Below, piece by piece: positions 1 through 7,687 of a DNA stretch of 10,708 nucleotides. The stretch covers positions 1 to 10,708 of the forward strand of contig JAIRXY010000137.1 in the NCBI GenBank assembly GCA_031268055.1, read 5' to 3'. This stretch comes from Prevotellaceae bacterium. GTDB taxonomy: Bacteria; Bacteroidota; Bacteroidia; Bacteroidales; UBA932. Numbering within the stretch: position 1 is the first letter of the stretch; each line of letters begins with the position of its first letter. The translations under genes were made by a program, and so were the position numbers. The notes beneath the pieces are model-generated. The model was not told the DNA's origin. It searched no databases and was given only the letters and a program-made list of their open reading frames with translations.

Positions 1-189
1 ATGAAAAAGACATTATTATTTACATTATTCGGTCTGTTTACATTCATTGTAAATGCTCAAATTGTAACAGGCGAACAACCCTATAGTATGAATGTGGCGT
101 CGAAAATAACGAAATTAGACCCCATTGTTTTGTCCGCTCCCGACAGCGCTATCATTGCAAAAGAAGATTCTCTAAATAATTTCAAGTAA
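1..189 (+). CDS. Short secreted protein, probable N-terminal remnant of a larger exported protein
   Basis: This 62-residue frame begins at the first base of the window, so an upstream start cannot be excluded. Residues 1-20 form a clear Sec signal peptide: two lysines, a Leu/Phe-rich core, and an Ala-Gln end typical of Bacteroidetes cleavage sites. The mature part has the pattern GEQPYS, a spacer, a PD pair, then EDSLN before a stop. As I recall, that pattern resembles the start of the propeptide of large Bacteroidetes secreted proteases and other type IX-secreted proteins, which continue for hundreds of residues. Here the frame stops at TAA just after EDSLNNFK, and no frame downstream continues it before the next gene. 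It is therefore probably a truncated remnant, though a genuine small secreted protein remains possible. The DNA is AT-rich like the next gene and unlike the xylan genes. Confidence 0.5.
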   Translation: MKKTLLFTLFGLFTFIVNAQIVTGEQPYSMNVASKITKLDPIVLSAPDSAIIAKEDSLNNFK

Positions 190-237
190 TACTCCCCCAG
201 AAGACCACTTGATTGATATAAATTAAAAGTCAACAAT

Positions 238-651
238 ATGAAAACAAAAATTCTAAAAACAATAGTAGCCATGCTGATTATAGCAGCATGTTTCTCATGT
301 GAAGAAGATGAACTCGAAACCATTTCGTTGCCGGGTACAAGTTGGGAGCTTGCAGGTACTGTAAACGCCAAAACAGGCAAGCTGAGAGAACTTAACTCAA
401 ATGGAAGACCACATACATTTTACTTTGACTCGGATAGCGCTGCTTCGGAAGTTAATATCAACGTACATCGTGCATACCTTGTACTCTTTCCGGAAACATA
501 CATCTATGTATACCCGTATACTTATATGTTAATAGCGGACGAGTTCTATGATGTGATATACGAAGTGGATGCACATAAATTTAAAGGAAATGAGTTAAGA
601 CTTTTCTATAACGGAGGGAAAAATTATTTACTTTATAAGCTACAACCATAA
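238..651 (+). CDS. Small Bacteroidales-type lipoprotein of unknown function
   Basis: This 137-residue protein has a lipoprotein signal peptide. The core at residues 9-17 is followed by two possible acylated cysteines, C18 (IAAC, the better lipobox) and C21. The run EEDE directly after C21 resembles the acidic lipoprotein export signals that send Bacteroidetes lipoproteins to the cell surface, so a surface location is plausible. The mature part starts with TSWELAG, followed by TGKLREL, and ends with LRLFYNGGKNYLLYK. From memory this matches a family of small Bacteroides/Bacteroidales lipoproteins with a predicted beta-rich, lipocalin-like fold and no assigned function. The start is preceded by an A/T-rich leader without a Shine-Dalgarno site, as is usual in this phylum. 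Its stop lies 21 bases before the first possible start of the GH115-CE15 gene, so cotranscription is possible. Its AT-rich composition differs sharply from that gene. Confidence 0.8.
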   Translation: MKTKILKTIVAMLIIAACFSCEEDELETISLPGTSWELAGTVNAKTGKLRELNSNGRPHTFYFDSDSAASEVNINVHRAYLVLFPETYIYVYPYTYMLIADEFYDVIYEVDAHKFKGNELRLFYNGGKNYLLYKLQP

Positions 652-672
652 CAACGTAAAATAAAGTTACTG

Positions 673-3600
673 ATGAAAAATATAACCACTAAAACCACAA
701 AAACAATGAAACATCTAACAGCACTTTTGGCTTTACTTATTTCGGCTGCCGGCCTTTTTGGTCAGGAGCAGTTTGTCTTCACTGAGGGCAGCAGCGCATG
801 GTTTCCGCTGACGGTCAACGGCTACCCTGCAACCATCACGACCGACGAGCGTGACAAGGGCATTCTGCGGGCGGTCAACGACCTGCACGAGGACTTCCGG
901 CGGGTAACGGGGTTTTGGCCGCTGACCCACCTCTCCAACGCCATCATCATTGGGACGGTAGGGCAATCGGCCACCGTAGACCGCCTGATTAAGGAGGGTA
1001 AAATTGAGCAAAAAGAAATCGCCGGCAAGCTTGAGAAGTACCTCATCCAAACCGTCGACAATCCTGCGCCAAACGTCACAAAGGGCTTAGTCATCGCCGG
1101 AAGCGACAAGCGCGGCACAATTTACGGTATTTATGAGCTGTCGCGACAAATCGGCGTGTCGCCGTGGTACTGGTGGGCAGACGTGCCCACCAAGCGCAGG
1201 GAAAATCTGTACGTGAAGCCCGGAGCGTACACCGACGGAGAGCCCGCCGTGCGCTACCGAGGTATCTTTATCAACGACGAAGCGCCCGCATTTCAGGGCT
1301 GGTGCGCAGAAAAGTTTGGCGGCGTGAACGCAAAAATGTACGAGCACATGTTCGAGCTGATTCTACGCCTCAAGGGTAACTTCCTCTGGCCGGCCATGTG
1401 GGGCAACGCCTTTTACGACGACGACCCGCAAAACGGCGCGCTGGCCAACGAAATGGGAATTGTCATCGGAACATCCCACCACGAGCCGCTGGGGAGAGCC
1501 CACGACGAGTGGCGACGCTACGGCAAGGGCGAGTGGAATTACGATAAGAATGTAAAAGAGCTGCAACAGTTCTGGCGCGGCGGAATGGAGCGGATGAAAA
1601 ATTACGAAACCGTAGTAACCGTTGGCATGCGCGGCGACGGCGACGAGCCTATGAGCGAAGGCGCAAATATTGCCCTGCTGCAACGAATTGTGGCCGACCA
1701 GCGCGGCATAATCGCCAAGGCGACCGGAAAAAAAGCCGAGGAAACGCCGCAGGTGTGGGCGCTCTACAAAGAGGTGCAGGACTACTACGACAAGGGGATG
1801 CGCGTCCCCGACGACATCACGCTCCTGCTCTGCGACGACAACTGGGGCAACGTGCGCAAGCTCCCCAGCCCCGACGCTCCCAAGCGCAAGGGCGGATACG
1901 GAATGTACTACCACTTTGACTACGTTGGCTCGCCGCGCAACTACAAGTGGATTAACGTTAGCCAGATACAGCGAACGTGGGAGCAGATGAGCCTCACCTA
2001 CGCGCACGGCGTGGACAAGCTCTGGGTAGTAAACGTGGGCGACCTGAAGCCTATGGAGTTTCCCATCAGCTTTTTTCTTGACATGGCTTGGGCGCCGCAG
2101 CGCTTCAACCCCGACAACCTCATGCAATACACTGAGCAGTGGTGCGCTCAGCAGTTTGGCGAAGAGTACGCCAAGGACGCCGCGCGCCTCATCAACCTTT
2201 ACGCCAAGTACAACAGCCGCGTAACGCCCGAGCTCCTCGACGACAAAACGTTCAGCATGGATAGCTACAGCGAGTTTGAAACCGTTGTAGGCGACTACAA
2301 AAACCTCGCGCTCGACGCCTTCCGCCTCTACAACCGGCTACCGGCGGCGTACCGCGACGCGTTCGACGAGCTGGCGCTGTTTCCCATCAACGGCATGAGC
2401 AACCTTTACGAGATGTACTACGCGCTGGCAATGAACAAGCAGTACGTAAAATCCGGCGACCGGCGCGCCAACGCATACGCCGATAAGGTGAAGGAGTGCT
2501 TCCGCCGCGATTCATTGCTCACCGCTCACTACAACAAGGATATTGCCGGCGGCAAGTGGGCGCACCAGATGGATCAGGTGCGCATTGGCTATACCTCGTG
2601 GCAGCAGCCGCCCCGAAGCGTCATGCCCACCGTAGAGTACGTATACCGCGAAACGCCAAAGGAAAAGCGGTTCATCGAGAGCAACGGCTACATCTCCATC
2701 GAAGCTTGCAGCTTTGCGCGCGCGCAGGGCGCAGGCGGCATACAGTGGAAGGTTATCCCCGACTTGGGAAGAACGAAGTCGAGCGTAACAACCCTCCCGC
2801 CAAACGCCTACCCGAAAGAAGCGGATGCTGTTTACCTTGAGTACGACCTGCAAACCGTTTCGTCGGGCGAGGTTGAAGTGCAGGTTTGGCTGGCGCCATC
2901 CTTAAACTTCAACGCCAACAAGGGGCTGCGCTACGCCATTTCGTTTGACGGAGGAAAGGAGGAAGTTGTAAACTTCAACGGACGCTACCGCGGCGAGCTC
3001 GGAGCGTGGCAGGGCGAACGAATTATACGGTCGGCCACGAAGATGAATATTGGCGAGGCCGGAAGCCATACCCTGCGCCTCCGCGCGCTGGAGCCGGGCA
3101 TTGTGCTCGAAAAGATACTGCTCAACTTTGGCGGCTTGCAGCCCAGCTACCTCGGCGCGCCGGAGAGCCGGTTTGTAGATACCGCCTCGCCTTTCCCCGC
3201 CTTTCCGCCGGGCGGCGACGTGACGGTGCGCTTAGACCACGACCAGATGATGGAGCAGCTGGGGCAAACCTACCCACCGCTGCCGCCAAGCAGCGGTGCG
3301 CCCAACGCTGCTACCTACTACGCCGCGCGCTCCGCCTTTGGCCTGTGGACAAACTACGTGCAGGCATGGGAGGAGAATGGCGACTACTACACCGGCGCAA
3401 AGTTCTACAAGCCGCTAAAGCTGCACGACCTCACCGGGCTTACGGCGCAGAGCTGGCCTGCTCGCCGCGCGGAGATATTCGAGGAGGTGCAGAAGATTTA
3501 CGGCTACATTCCTCAGGGCGCTGCCGGCGTGAAGATAGCGTGGACGCTGAGCGACCCGGTAGAGGTACAAGAGGCGCCCAGCCGCAGCGGGGGGATGGCA

Positions 3601-4608
3601 AAAACCATCCCTTTTCGCCGCTACACCATCACGGGGAGCATTGATACATCCCTGTACCCTGCCGTTCGCAGCGTGCCCGTTTTAAGCGGCGAGCTGCGCA
3701 TTCCGCTAAGCGTACCCGCAGGCGCAAAAGCTCCCGTAGTTATCAGCTACGCTTTCAGCTTTGGCGGGCAGCGCATAGCGGGCGACGAAAGCCTGTGGAG
3801 CACAATGGCGCCCGACGGCGTTGGCGTGCTGTACTTCAACGCCGCCGCCTTGCAGCCCGACAACGGCGCTGACCTCACGAGCTACCTCATTGGGCTGGTG
3901 AACAAAGGCCGCTGGCGCAAGCCCACCGATTGGGGTACGCTGGTGGCGTGGTCGTGGGGCGTTAGCCGCTTCATTGATTTTTTTGAGCAGGGCAGCGCTC
4001 CCGTGGATGCAAAGAGGGTGGCCGTCACCGGGCACTCGCGCTACGGAAAGGCTGCCTTGGTAGCGATGGCCTACGATACGCGCATTGCAACAGCCTTTCC
4101 CAGCTCGTCGGGGGCAATGGGCGCAGCGCAGAGCCGCAGGCATTTAGGCGAAGACCTTGAGAACTGCATCTGGAACTCGGAGTACCACTGGCTGGCCGGC
4201 AGCGCCATGCAGTACGCCGGCGTAGACGAAAGCAGCGCTGACGGATACATGCCGCGCAGGGTGCTGCAAATGCCGGTGGACGCCGAGTCGCTGGTGGCGC
4301 TTTGCGCTCCCCGCCCCATTTTTATCGGCAGCGGAGACGCCACCAAGGGCGAAGCGTGGGTTGACCCCTACGGCTTGTACCTCACCGCCGTGGCCGCAAG
4401 CCCCGTCTACGAGCTGCTGGGCAAAAAAGGCATCGCCATGAGCGACGTGATGGACTACAAGGGGCAAAAAATACCCATGCCCATCATCGACAAGGCCTAC
4501 CTTGCGGGCGACATTGGCTTTCGCTGGCACCACGGCGGCCACGAAGCCGCACCCAACTACCCCGCCTTCAAGGAATTTATGCTGAAGCGGGTAGTAGAGA
4601 AATTTTGA
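673..4608 (+). CDS. Secreted GH115 alpha-glucuronidase fused to a CE15 glucuronoyl esterase
   Basis: This 1311-residue two-enzyme protein acts on glucuronoxylan. The signal peptide begins at M12 (position 706), which has an A-rich leader and may be the true start; it ends LFGQ. GH115 covers about residues 35-640, with GSDKRGTIYGIYELS (143-157), SPWYWWADVP (163-172), YRGIFINDE (195-203), GTSHHEPLGRAH (266-277), MRGDGDEPM (319-327) and DDNWGN (388-393). E367, D388 and N390, with R320 and D324, reproduce the spacing of residues I recall as essential in Bacteroides ovatus GH115 (E375, D396, N398, R328, D332). A GH115 C-terminal beta-domain follows (about 670-825). After a Pro-rich linker, CE15 covers about 855-1311, with nucleophile S1122 in GHSRYGKAA, R1123, the WVDP loop (D1231) and H1290 in GGH. 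GH115 should remove (methyl)glucuronic acid from xylan, and CE15 should cleave its lignin ester. No lipobox is present, so a periplasmic or secreted location is inferred. Confidence 0.93.
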   Translation: MKNITTKTTKTMKHLTALLALLISAAGLFGQEQFVFTEGSSAWFPLTVNGYPATITTDERDKGILRAVNDLHEDFRRVTGFWPLTHLSNAIIIGTVGQSATVDRLIKEGKIEQKEIAGKLEKYLIQTVDNPAPNVTKGLVIAGSDKRGTIYGIYELSRQIGVSPWYWWADVPTKRRENLYVKPGAYTDGEPAVRYRGIFINDEAPAFQGWCAEKFGGVNAKMYEHMFELILRLKGNFLWPAMWGNAFYDDDPQNGALANEMGIVIGTSHHEPLGRAHDEWRRYGKGEWNYDKNVKELQQFWRGGMERMKNYETVVTVGMRGDGDEPMSEGANIALLQRIVADQRGIIAKATGKKAEETPQVWALYKEVQDYYDKGMRVPDDITLLLCDDNWGNVRKLPSPDAPKRKGGYGMYYHFDYVGSPRNYKWINVSQIQRTWEQMSLTYAHGVDKLWVVNVGDLKPMEFPISFFLDMAWAPQRFNPDNLMQYTEQWCAQQFGEEYAKDAARLINLYAKYNSRVTPELLDDKTFSMDSYSEFETVVGDYKNLALDAFRLYNRLPAAYRDAFDELALFPINGMSNLYEMYYALAMNKQYVKSGDRRANAYADKVKECFRRDSLLTAHYNKDIAGGKWAHQMDQVRIGYTSWQQPPRSVMPTVEYVYRETPKEKRFIESNGYISIEACSFARAQGAGGIQWKVIPDLGRTKSSVTTLPPNAYPKEADAVYLEYDLQTVSSGEVEVQVWLAPSLNFNANKGLRYAISFDGGKEEVVNFNGRYRGELGAWQGERIIRSATKMNIGEAGSHTLRLRALEPGIVLEKILLNFGGLQPSYLGAPESRFVDTASPFPAFPPGGDVTVRLDHDQMMEQLGQTYPPLPPSSGAPNAATYYAARSAFGLWTNYVQAWEENGDYYTGAKFYKPLKLHDLTGLTAQSWPARRAEIFEEVQKIYGYIPQGAAGVKIAWTLSDPVEVQEAPSRSGGMAKTIPFRRYTITGSIDTSLYPAVRSVPVLSGELRIPLSVPAGAKAPVVISYAFSFGGQRIAGDESLWSTMAPDGVGVLYFNAAALQPDNGADLTSYLIGLVNKGRWRKPTDWGTLVAWSWGVSRFIDFFEQGSAPVDAKRVAVTGHSRYGKAALVAMAYDTRIATAFPSSSGAMGAAQSRRHLGEDLENCIWNSEYHWLAGSAMQYAGVDESSADGYMPRRVLQMPVDAESLVALCAPRPIFIGSGDATKGEAWVDPYGLYLTAVAASPVYELLGKKGIAMSDVMDYKGQKIPMPIIDKAYLAGDIGFRWHHGGHEAAPNYPAFKEFMLKRVVEKF

Positions 4609-4643
4609 GTTTTGAAACGCCGTAGCTATCCACCCAGCTATCA

Positions 4644-4674
4644 ACCCTAACAGGGTTTAAAACCCTGTTAGGGT
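4644..4674. repeat. Left palindrome of the composite element
   Basis: A perfect inverted repeat: arm 4644-4658 (begins ACCCTAACAGGG) pairs with 4660-4674 around a single base at 4659. It starts 36 bases after the GH115-CE15 stop codon. The downstream sequence is ACTAATTACT, without a T-tract. Confidence 0.85.
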
Positions 4675-4704
4675 ACTAATTACTTTAAAAATCCTGTAGC
4701 GGCG

Positions 4705-4809
4705 ATGCTTTAGCCTCTATAGCATTAATGCTTTAGCCTCTGTCGCATTAATGCTTTAGCCTCTGTAGCATTGATGCTTTAGCCTCTGTAGCATCGATGC
4801 TTTAGCCCC
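4705..4809. repeat. 23-bp tandem repeat, 4.5 copies, each a potential hairpin
   Basis: Copies start at 4705, 4728, 4751, 4774 and 4797; the last is cut short where it runs into the right palindrome. A decayed partial copy precedes them (about 4693-4704). All copies begin ATGCTTTAGCC and differ at only a few bases (CTATAG, CTGTCG or CTGTAG in the middle; ATTA, ATTG or ATCG at the end). In a unit read from one base earlier, GATGCT pairs with AGCATC (or AATGCT with AGCATT), and a further TAG/CTG-type pairing lies inside, so the array could form a chain of hairpins. The period is not a multiple of three and no gene reads through it. Confidence 0.85.
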
Positions 4810-4835
4810 TAACAGGGTTTTAAACCCTGTTAGGG
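4807..4835. repeat. Right palindrome of the composite element
   Basis: A perfect inverted repeat: arm 4807-4820 pairs with 4822-4835 around one T at 4821. The left copy has an A at the matching centre, so the two copies are reverse complements of each other. The 92 bases from 4843 to the transporter start are AT-rich leader. I found no convincing match there to the Bacteroidetes promoter consensus. The stretch ends in two copies of AAAATTC (4913-4926) just before the start codon. Confidence 0.85.
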
Positions 4836-4934
4836 TGGATAGATGAGAACTTGATAATCATTATTACTCTGCAAAAAATGTTTTTTATTTTATAACACAA
4901 TAGTAGCAATCCAAAATTCAAAATTCAACAACCC

Positions 4935-6353
4935 ATGTCTAACTACATTTCTCAGAAGGATTCCGGGAAGGAATCAAAAGGCTTTTATAAGCTATCGTGG
5001 TTTGAGCGTATTGCCTTTGGCTCGGGCGATATGGCGCAGAACTTCATCTACCAAACGGTGACAACCTACCTGCTGTTTTTCTACACCAACGTGTACGGGC
5101 TAAACCCCGCCATTGCAGCAGCCATGTTCCTCGGCGTGCGCATTATCGACGCCATCTGGGACCCCGTTGTAGGCGCGCTCATTGATATGCACACCACCCG
5201 CTTTGGCAAGTACCGCGGCTGGCTGCTCATCATGGCGCTACCCCTCACGGCGCTCATGGTAGCCTGCTTCATCGTGCCCAGCTTCGGCGAAACGGGCAAG
5301 GTGGTGTACGCCTGCGCCACCTACGTGCTCCTCTCGGTGGTGTACACAACGGTAAACGTGCCCTTTGGCGCGCTCAACGCCGCCCTGACGCGCGACCAGC
5401 ACGAGGTAACCATCCTCACCACCACGCGCATGTGGCTGGTGAACGTGGCGCAGGTAGCCATCACCTACGGCGTGCCAACCCTCGTGATTGCCTTTGCCGG
5501 CACGATGAACTCCCCCGAAGCGCGCGGGGGCTGGCTGATAACCATCATCATCTACGGCGCGGTAGGCCTTGCCGCGCTCCTGTTTTCGTTTGCGGGCACC
5601 AAGGAGCGCGTGGTCATCTCCAAGGAGAAGCAGGCCAAGGTGAAGTTCTCCGATTTGTTCACCGAGGTAGCGCGCAACAAGCCCCTGCGGGTTATTTCGT
5701 TCATGTTTATCACCGCCTTTGCTATCATGGCCATTACCAACTCGGCGGCGACCTACTTTGTGAAGTACAACCTTGGAAGCGAGAGCTTGGTGGGCTACTA
5801 CAACGTCATCTCTGCGCTTCCGGCGCTGGTCATTTTGCCCTTCATGCCGCTGCTGCGCAAGAAGTTTGGAAAGAAAGGGCTGCTCTACCTCTCGCTCGCC
5901 GTTTCGTTTGTGGGCTTTGTAGGGCTGTTTGTCCTTCCCGCCGACGAGGTAGCCATGATATTTGTTTTTCAGCTGGTGCGCTCCGTTGGGTTTGGCGTGG
6001 TGGGCGCTTTCATCTGGTCGCTCATTCCGGAGGCCATCACCTACGGAGAGTGGCAAACGGGCAAGCGCATTTCGGGCATTGCCAACGCGCTGATAGGCTT
6101 CTTCTTCAAGTTTGGGCTGGCGCTTGGCGGCTTTGTGCCGGGCGTTGTGCTATCGCTCACCGGATTCAGCTCCGAGCTGGACGTGCAGAACGACGCCGCC
6201 CTCATGGGCATCAGGGTGCTGCTTGCCGCCCTGCCAGCCTTGCTGGTGCTGCTGCTCGCCTTCATCGTTTCGCGCTACCACCTCACCGACGAGCAGCTGG
6301 TGAAGTACGGAAAAGATATTGAAAACGGAAGAATTGAGAATGAAGAATTATAA
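4935..6353 (+). CDS. GPH-family glycoside/pentoside/hexuronide:cation symporter, probable xylo-oligosaccharide importer
   Basis: This 472-residue inner-membrane protein of the MFS/GPH group (MelB, XynT and UidB relatives) has the usual family length. After a polar N-terminus of about 20 residues come the family signatures: FGSGDMAQN (28-36), FFYTNVYG (48-55) and [16 protein letters not shown] (69-84) followed by RFGKYR. D72 and D76 sit where MelB has the cation-binding Asp pair D55/D59, which supports Na+ or H+ coupling. Many hydrophobic segments consistent with about 12 helices follow. Its neighbours, GH115-CE15, GH10 and GH43, point to xylo-oligosaccharides or aldouronates as substrate; this is inference, since GPH specificity cannot be read from sequence. 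The GH10 gene begins 23 bases after the stop, so they are probably one transcript. The last codons (NGRIENEEL) lie in a decayed GAATT-type microrepeat. Confidence 0.88.
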   Translation: MSNYISQKDSGKESKGFYKLSWFERIAFGSGDMAQNFIYQTVTTYLLFFYTNVYGLNPAIAAAMFLGVRIIDAIWDPVVGALIDMHTTRFGKYRGWLLIMALPLTALMVACFIVPSFGETGKVVYACATYVLLSVVYTTVNVPFGALNAALTRDQHEVTILTTTRMWLVNVAQVAITYGVPTLVIAFAGTMNSPEARGGWLITIIIYGAVGLAALLFSFAGTKERVVISKEKQAKVKFSDLFTEVARNKPLRVISFMFITAFAIMAITNSAATYFVKYNLGSESLVGYYNVISALPALVILPFMPLLRKKFGKKGLLYLSLAVSFVGFVGLFVLPADEVAMIFVFQLVRSVGFGVVGAFIWSLIPEAITYGEWQTGKRISGIANALIGFFFKFGLALGGFVPGVVLSLTGFSSELDVQNDAALMGIRVLLAALPALLVLLLAFIVSRYHLTDEQLVKYGKDIENGRIENEEL

Positions 6354-6376
6354 AACAACAAAAAACCTCAGAAATT

Positions 6377-7498
6377 ATGAAAACACGTAAATTTATTCCC
6401 TGCCTGTGCGCAGCAACCCTCCTGCTGGCCGGATGCGGAGGACGTTCGGGCGAAGTCACCCTAAAGAAGGCGCTAAAGGACAAGTTTTACATCGGCACGG
6501 CGCTGAGCGTGGCGCAGCTGACGGGCGGAGATACCCTCTCGGAGCGCGTTGCGCGGGAGAACTTCTCGGCCATCGTGCCGGAAAACTGCATGAAGAGCAT
6601 GTTCCTGCAACCCAGCGAGGGCAGCTTCTTTTTTGACGAGGCCGACAAGTTCGTTGCCTGGGGCGAGGCAAACGGAATGTGGATTACGGGGCACTGCCTT
6701 GTGTGGCACTCCCAAGCGCCGGACTGGTTTTGCGTAGGCAGCGACGGCCAGAATGTTTCGCCCGAAATCCTCACCCAGCGGTTAAGAAGCCACATTACGG
6801 CGGTGGTATCGCGCTACAAGGGGCGCATCAAGGGCTGGGATGTGGTCAACGAGGCCATACTCGACGACGGGTCGTGGCGAAAGAGCAAGTTCTACGAAAT
6901 TCTGGGAGAGGAGTTTATCCCCCTTGCCTTTCAGCTGGCGCACGAGGCCGACCCCGATGCAGAGCTCTACTACAACGACTACTCAATGGCCTTTGAGGGC
7001 AAGCGCAGCGAGGTAGTCCGGCTGGTGAAAACGCTTCGGGAGCGAGGGCTGCGCATTGACGCTGTGGGAATGCAGGGGCATATCGGCATGAGCTATCCGG
7101 CCATCGAAGAGTTCGAGAAAAGCTTGCTTGCCTTTGCCGAGGCTGGCGTCAAGGTAATGATTACCGAGCTGGACCTTACGGTGCTGCCTTCGCCCCAGCC
7201 AAATGCCGGCGCTGCGGTGGAGGCTACCTTCGAGTACCAGCAGGCGCTGAATCCATACGCCGCGGGGCTACCCGACAGCGTCGCCGCAGCTTGGACAGGC
7301 CGCATGGCCGACTTTTTCCGTCTTTTCCTCAAGCATCAGGACAAAGTTAGCCGTGTAACCCTTTGGGGCGTATGCGACGACGATTCATGGCGCAACGACT
7401 GGCCGATACCCGGGCGTGTGGACTACGCGCTGCTTTTCGACCGTCAGGGCAAGCCAAAGGCGGTGGTAGGCGAGATTATTCAGTCAATTAAGAATTAA
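6377..7498 (+). CDS. GH10 endo-1,4-beta-xylanase, lipoprotein
   Basis: This 373-residue lipoprotein has lipobox LAGC with the acylated cysteine at C20. The sequence after it (GGRSGE) lacks a strong acidic run, so surface or periplasmic placement is uncertain. The GH10 barrel fills residues 28-372. Visible family landmarks are PENCMKSM (68-75), GHCLVWH (105-111), the acid/base E159 in GWDVVNEA, the YYNDY strand, GMQGH, the nucleophile E264 in ITELDL, and the closing [10 protein letters not shown]. All catalytic elements are intact and the length is normal for a single-domain GH10; no carbohydrate-binding module is present. It should cleave xylan internally to give xylo-oligosaccharides for the upstream symporter. 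Removal of glucuronic acid decorations by GH115-CE15 would widen its access to the backbone. It is probably in an operon with the symporter. The last codons and the stop lie inside a 7-bp AATTAAG repeat. Confidence 0.95.
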   Translation: MKTRKFIPCLCAATLLLAGCGGRSGEVTLKKALKDKFYIGTALSVAQLTGGDTLSERVARENFSAIVPENCMKSMFLQPSEGSFFFDEADKFVAWGEANGMWITGHCLVWHSQAPDWFCVGSDGQNVSPEILTQRLRSHITAVVSRYKGRIKGWDVVNEAILDDGSWRKSKFYEILGEEFIPLAFQLAHEADPDAELYYNDYSMAFEGKRSEVVRLVKTLRERGLRIDAVGMQGHIGMSYPAIEEFEKSLLAFAEAGVKVMITELDLTVLPSPQPNAGAAVEATFEYQQALNPYAAGLPDSVAAAWTGRMADFFRLFLKHQDKVSRVTLWGVCDDDSWRNDWPIPGRVDYALLFDRQGKPKAVVGEIIQSIKN

Positions 7499-7516
7499 GA
7501 ATTAAGAATTAAGAAT
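7486..7516. repeat. AATTAAG 7-bp microrepeat over the end of the GH10 gene
   Basis: Four perfect head-to-tail copies of AATTAAG (7486-7513) are followed by AAT. The first copies encode the C-terminal Ile-Lys-Asn and the stop codon (7496-7498); the rest are untranslated. A looser relative (AAGAATTGAGAATGAAGAATT) covers the end of the transporter gene. Confidence 0.9.
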
Positions 7517-7557
7517 ACTACAATGGGTAGAGCGAGGCCAGCATCCGGCCAACCTTT

Positions 7558-7611
7558 AGGCAGGCATCCAGCCAGCCAGCCACGAGGCAGGCATCCGGCC
7601 TGCCTCGTGGC
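7558..7611. repeat. GC-rich repeat cluster with a strong hairpin between the GH10 and GH43 genes
   Basis: The 12-mer AGGCAGGCATCC occurs directly repeated at 7558-7569 and 7585-7596, and a related GCATCCGGCC also lies at 7541-7550. The second copy is part of a perfect hairpin: arm 7579-7592 (GCCACGAGGCAGGC) pairs with 7598-7611 around the loop ATCCG. No T-run follows, so it is not a standard terminator. It may act as an mRNA stabiliser or attenuator lowering GH43 expression, or be a REP-like interspersed repeat; this is inference. Confidence 0.8.
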
Positions 7612-7687
7612 AAGTTGCGCAGCAATGACGCTATTGACCGTATGCCTCGGGCTTATGGGCAGAACAGCTACAAATAATAATAAAAAT

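Larger units (their letters stand above)
4638..4842. repeat. MITE-like composite element: palindromic inverted repeats around 23-bp tandem repeats
   Basis: This 205-bp structure fills most of the gap between the GH115-CE15 gene and the transporter gene. Its ends, 4638-4673 and 4807-4842, are inverted copies of each other over 36 bases with one mismatch. Each end is also a palindrome by itself. Between them lie 23-bp tandem repeats. There is no coding frame, and I see no target-site duplication. The layout suggests a small non-autonomous mobile or REP-type element. The palindromes could also end or protect the upstream transcript, but no T-run follows either one, so a classical intrinsic terminator is not supported. 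Confidence 0.75.

Noticed and set aside
1363..2127. A 254-codon open frame on the - strand inside the GH115 region
   Set aside because: It lies entirely opposite a strongly supported GH115 domain and its translation is Val/His/Arg-rich without recognisable motifs; it is a by-product of GC-rich coding DNA.
3006..3644. A 212-codon + strand frame overlapping the GH115/CE15 junction
   Set aside because: The main frame continues without a break through the GH115 C-terminal domain and linker, so this is a shadow and not a separate esterase start.
4644..4674. Left palindrome as the intrinsic terminator of the GH115-CE15 gene
   Set aside because: The stem is strong but no T-run follows, and a matching copy at 4807 points to a repeat element. 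A partial terminator role cannot be ruled out.
4705..4809. Possible CRISPR array in the 23-bp repeats
   Set aside because: The copies are directly adjacent with no spacers, and no cas genes are nearby.
5238..6056. A 272-codon - strand frame opposite the symporter gene
   Set aside because: Its composition is that of an antisense shadow (many His, Gly and Arg), with no domain or start signal, while the sense frame is a clear GPH transporter.
5432..6322. A 296-codon + strand frame inside the symporter gene in another phase
   Set aside because: The Arg/His/Ala-rich translation is typical of an out-of-phase reading of GC-rich DNA. The real frame keeps its membrane helices throughout, so there is no frameshift.
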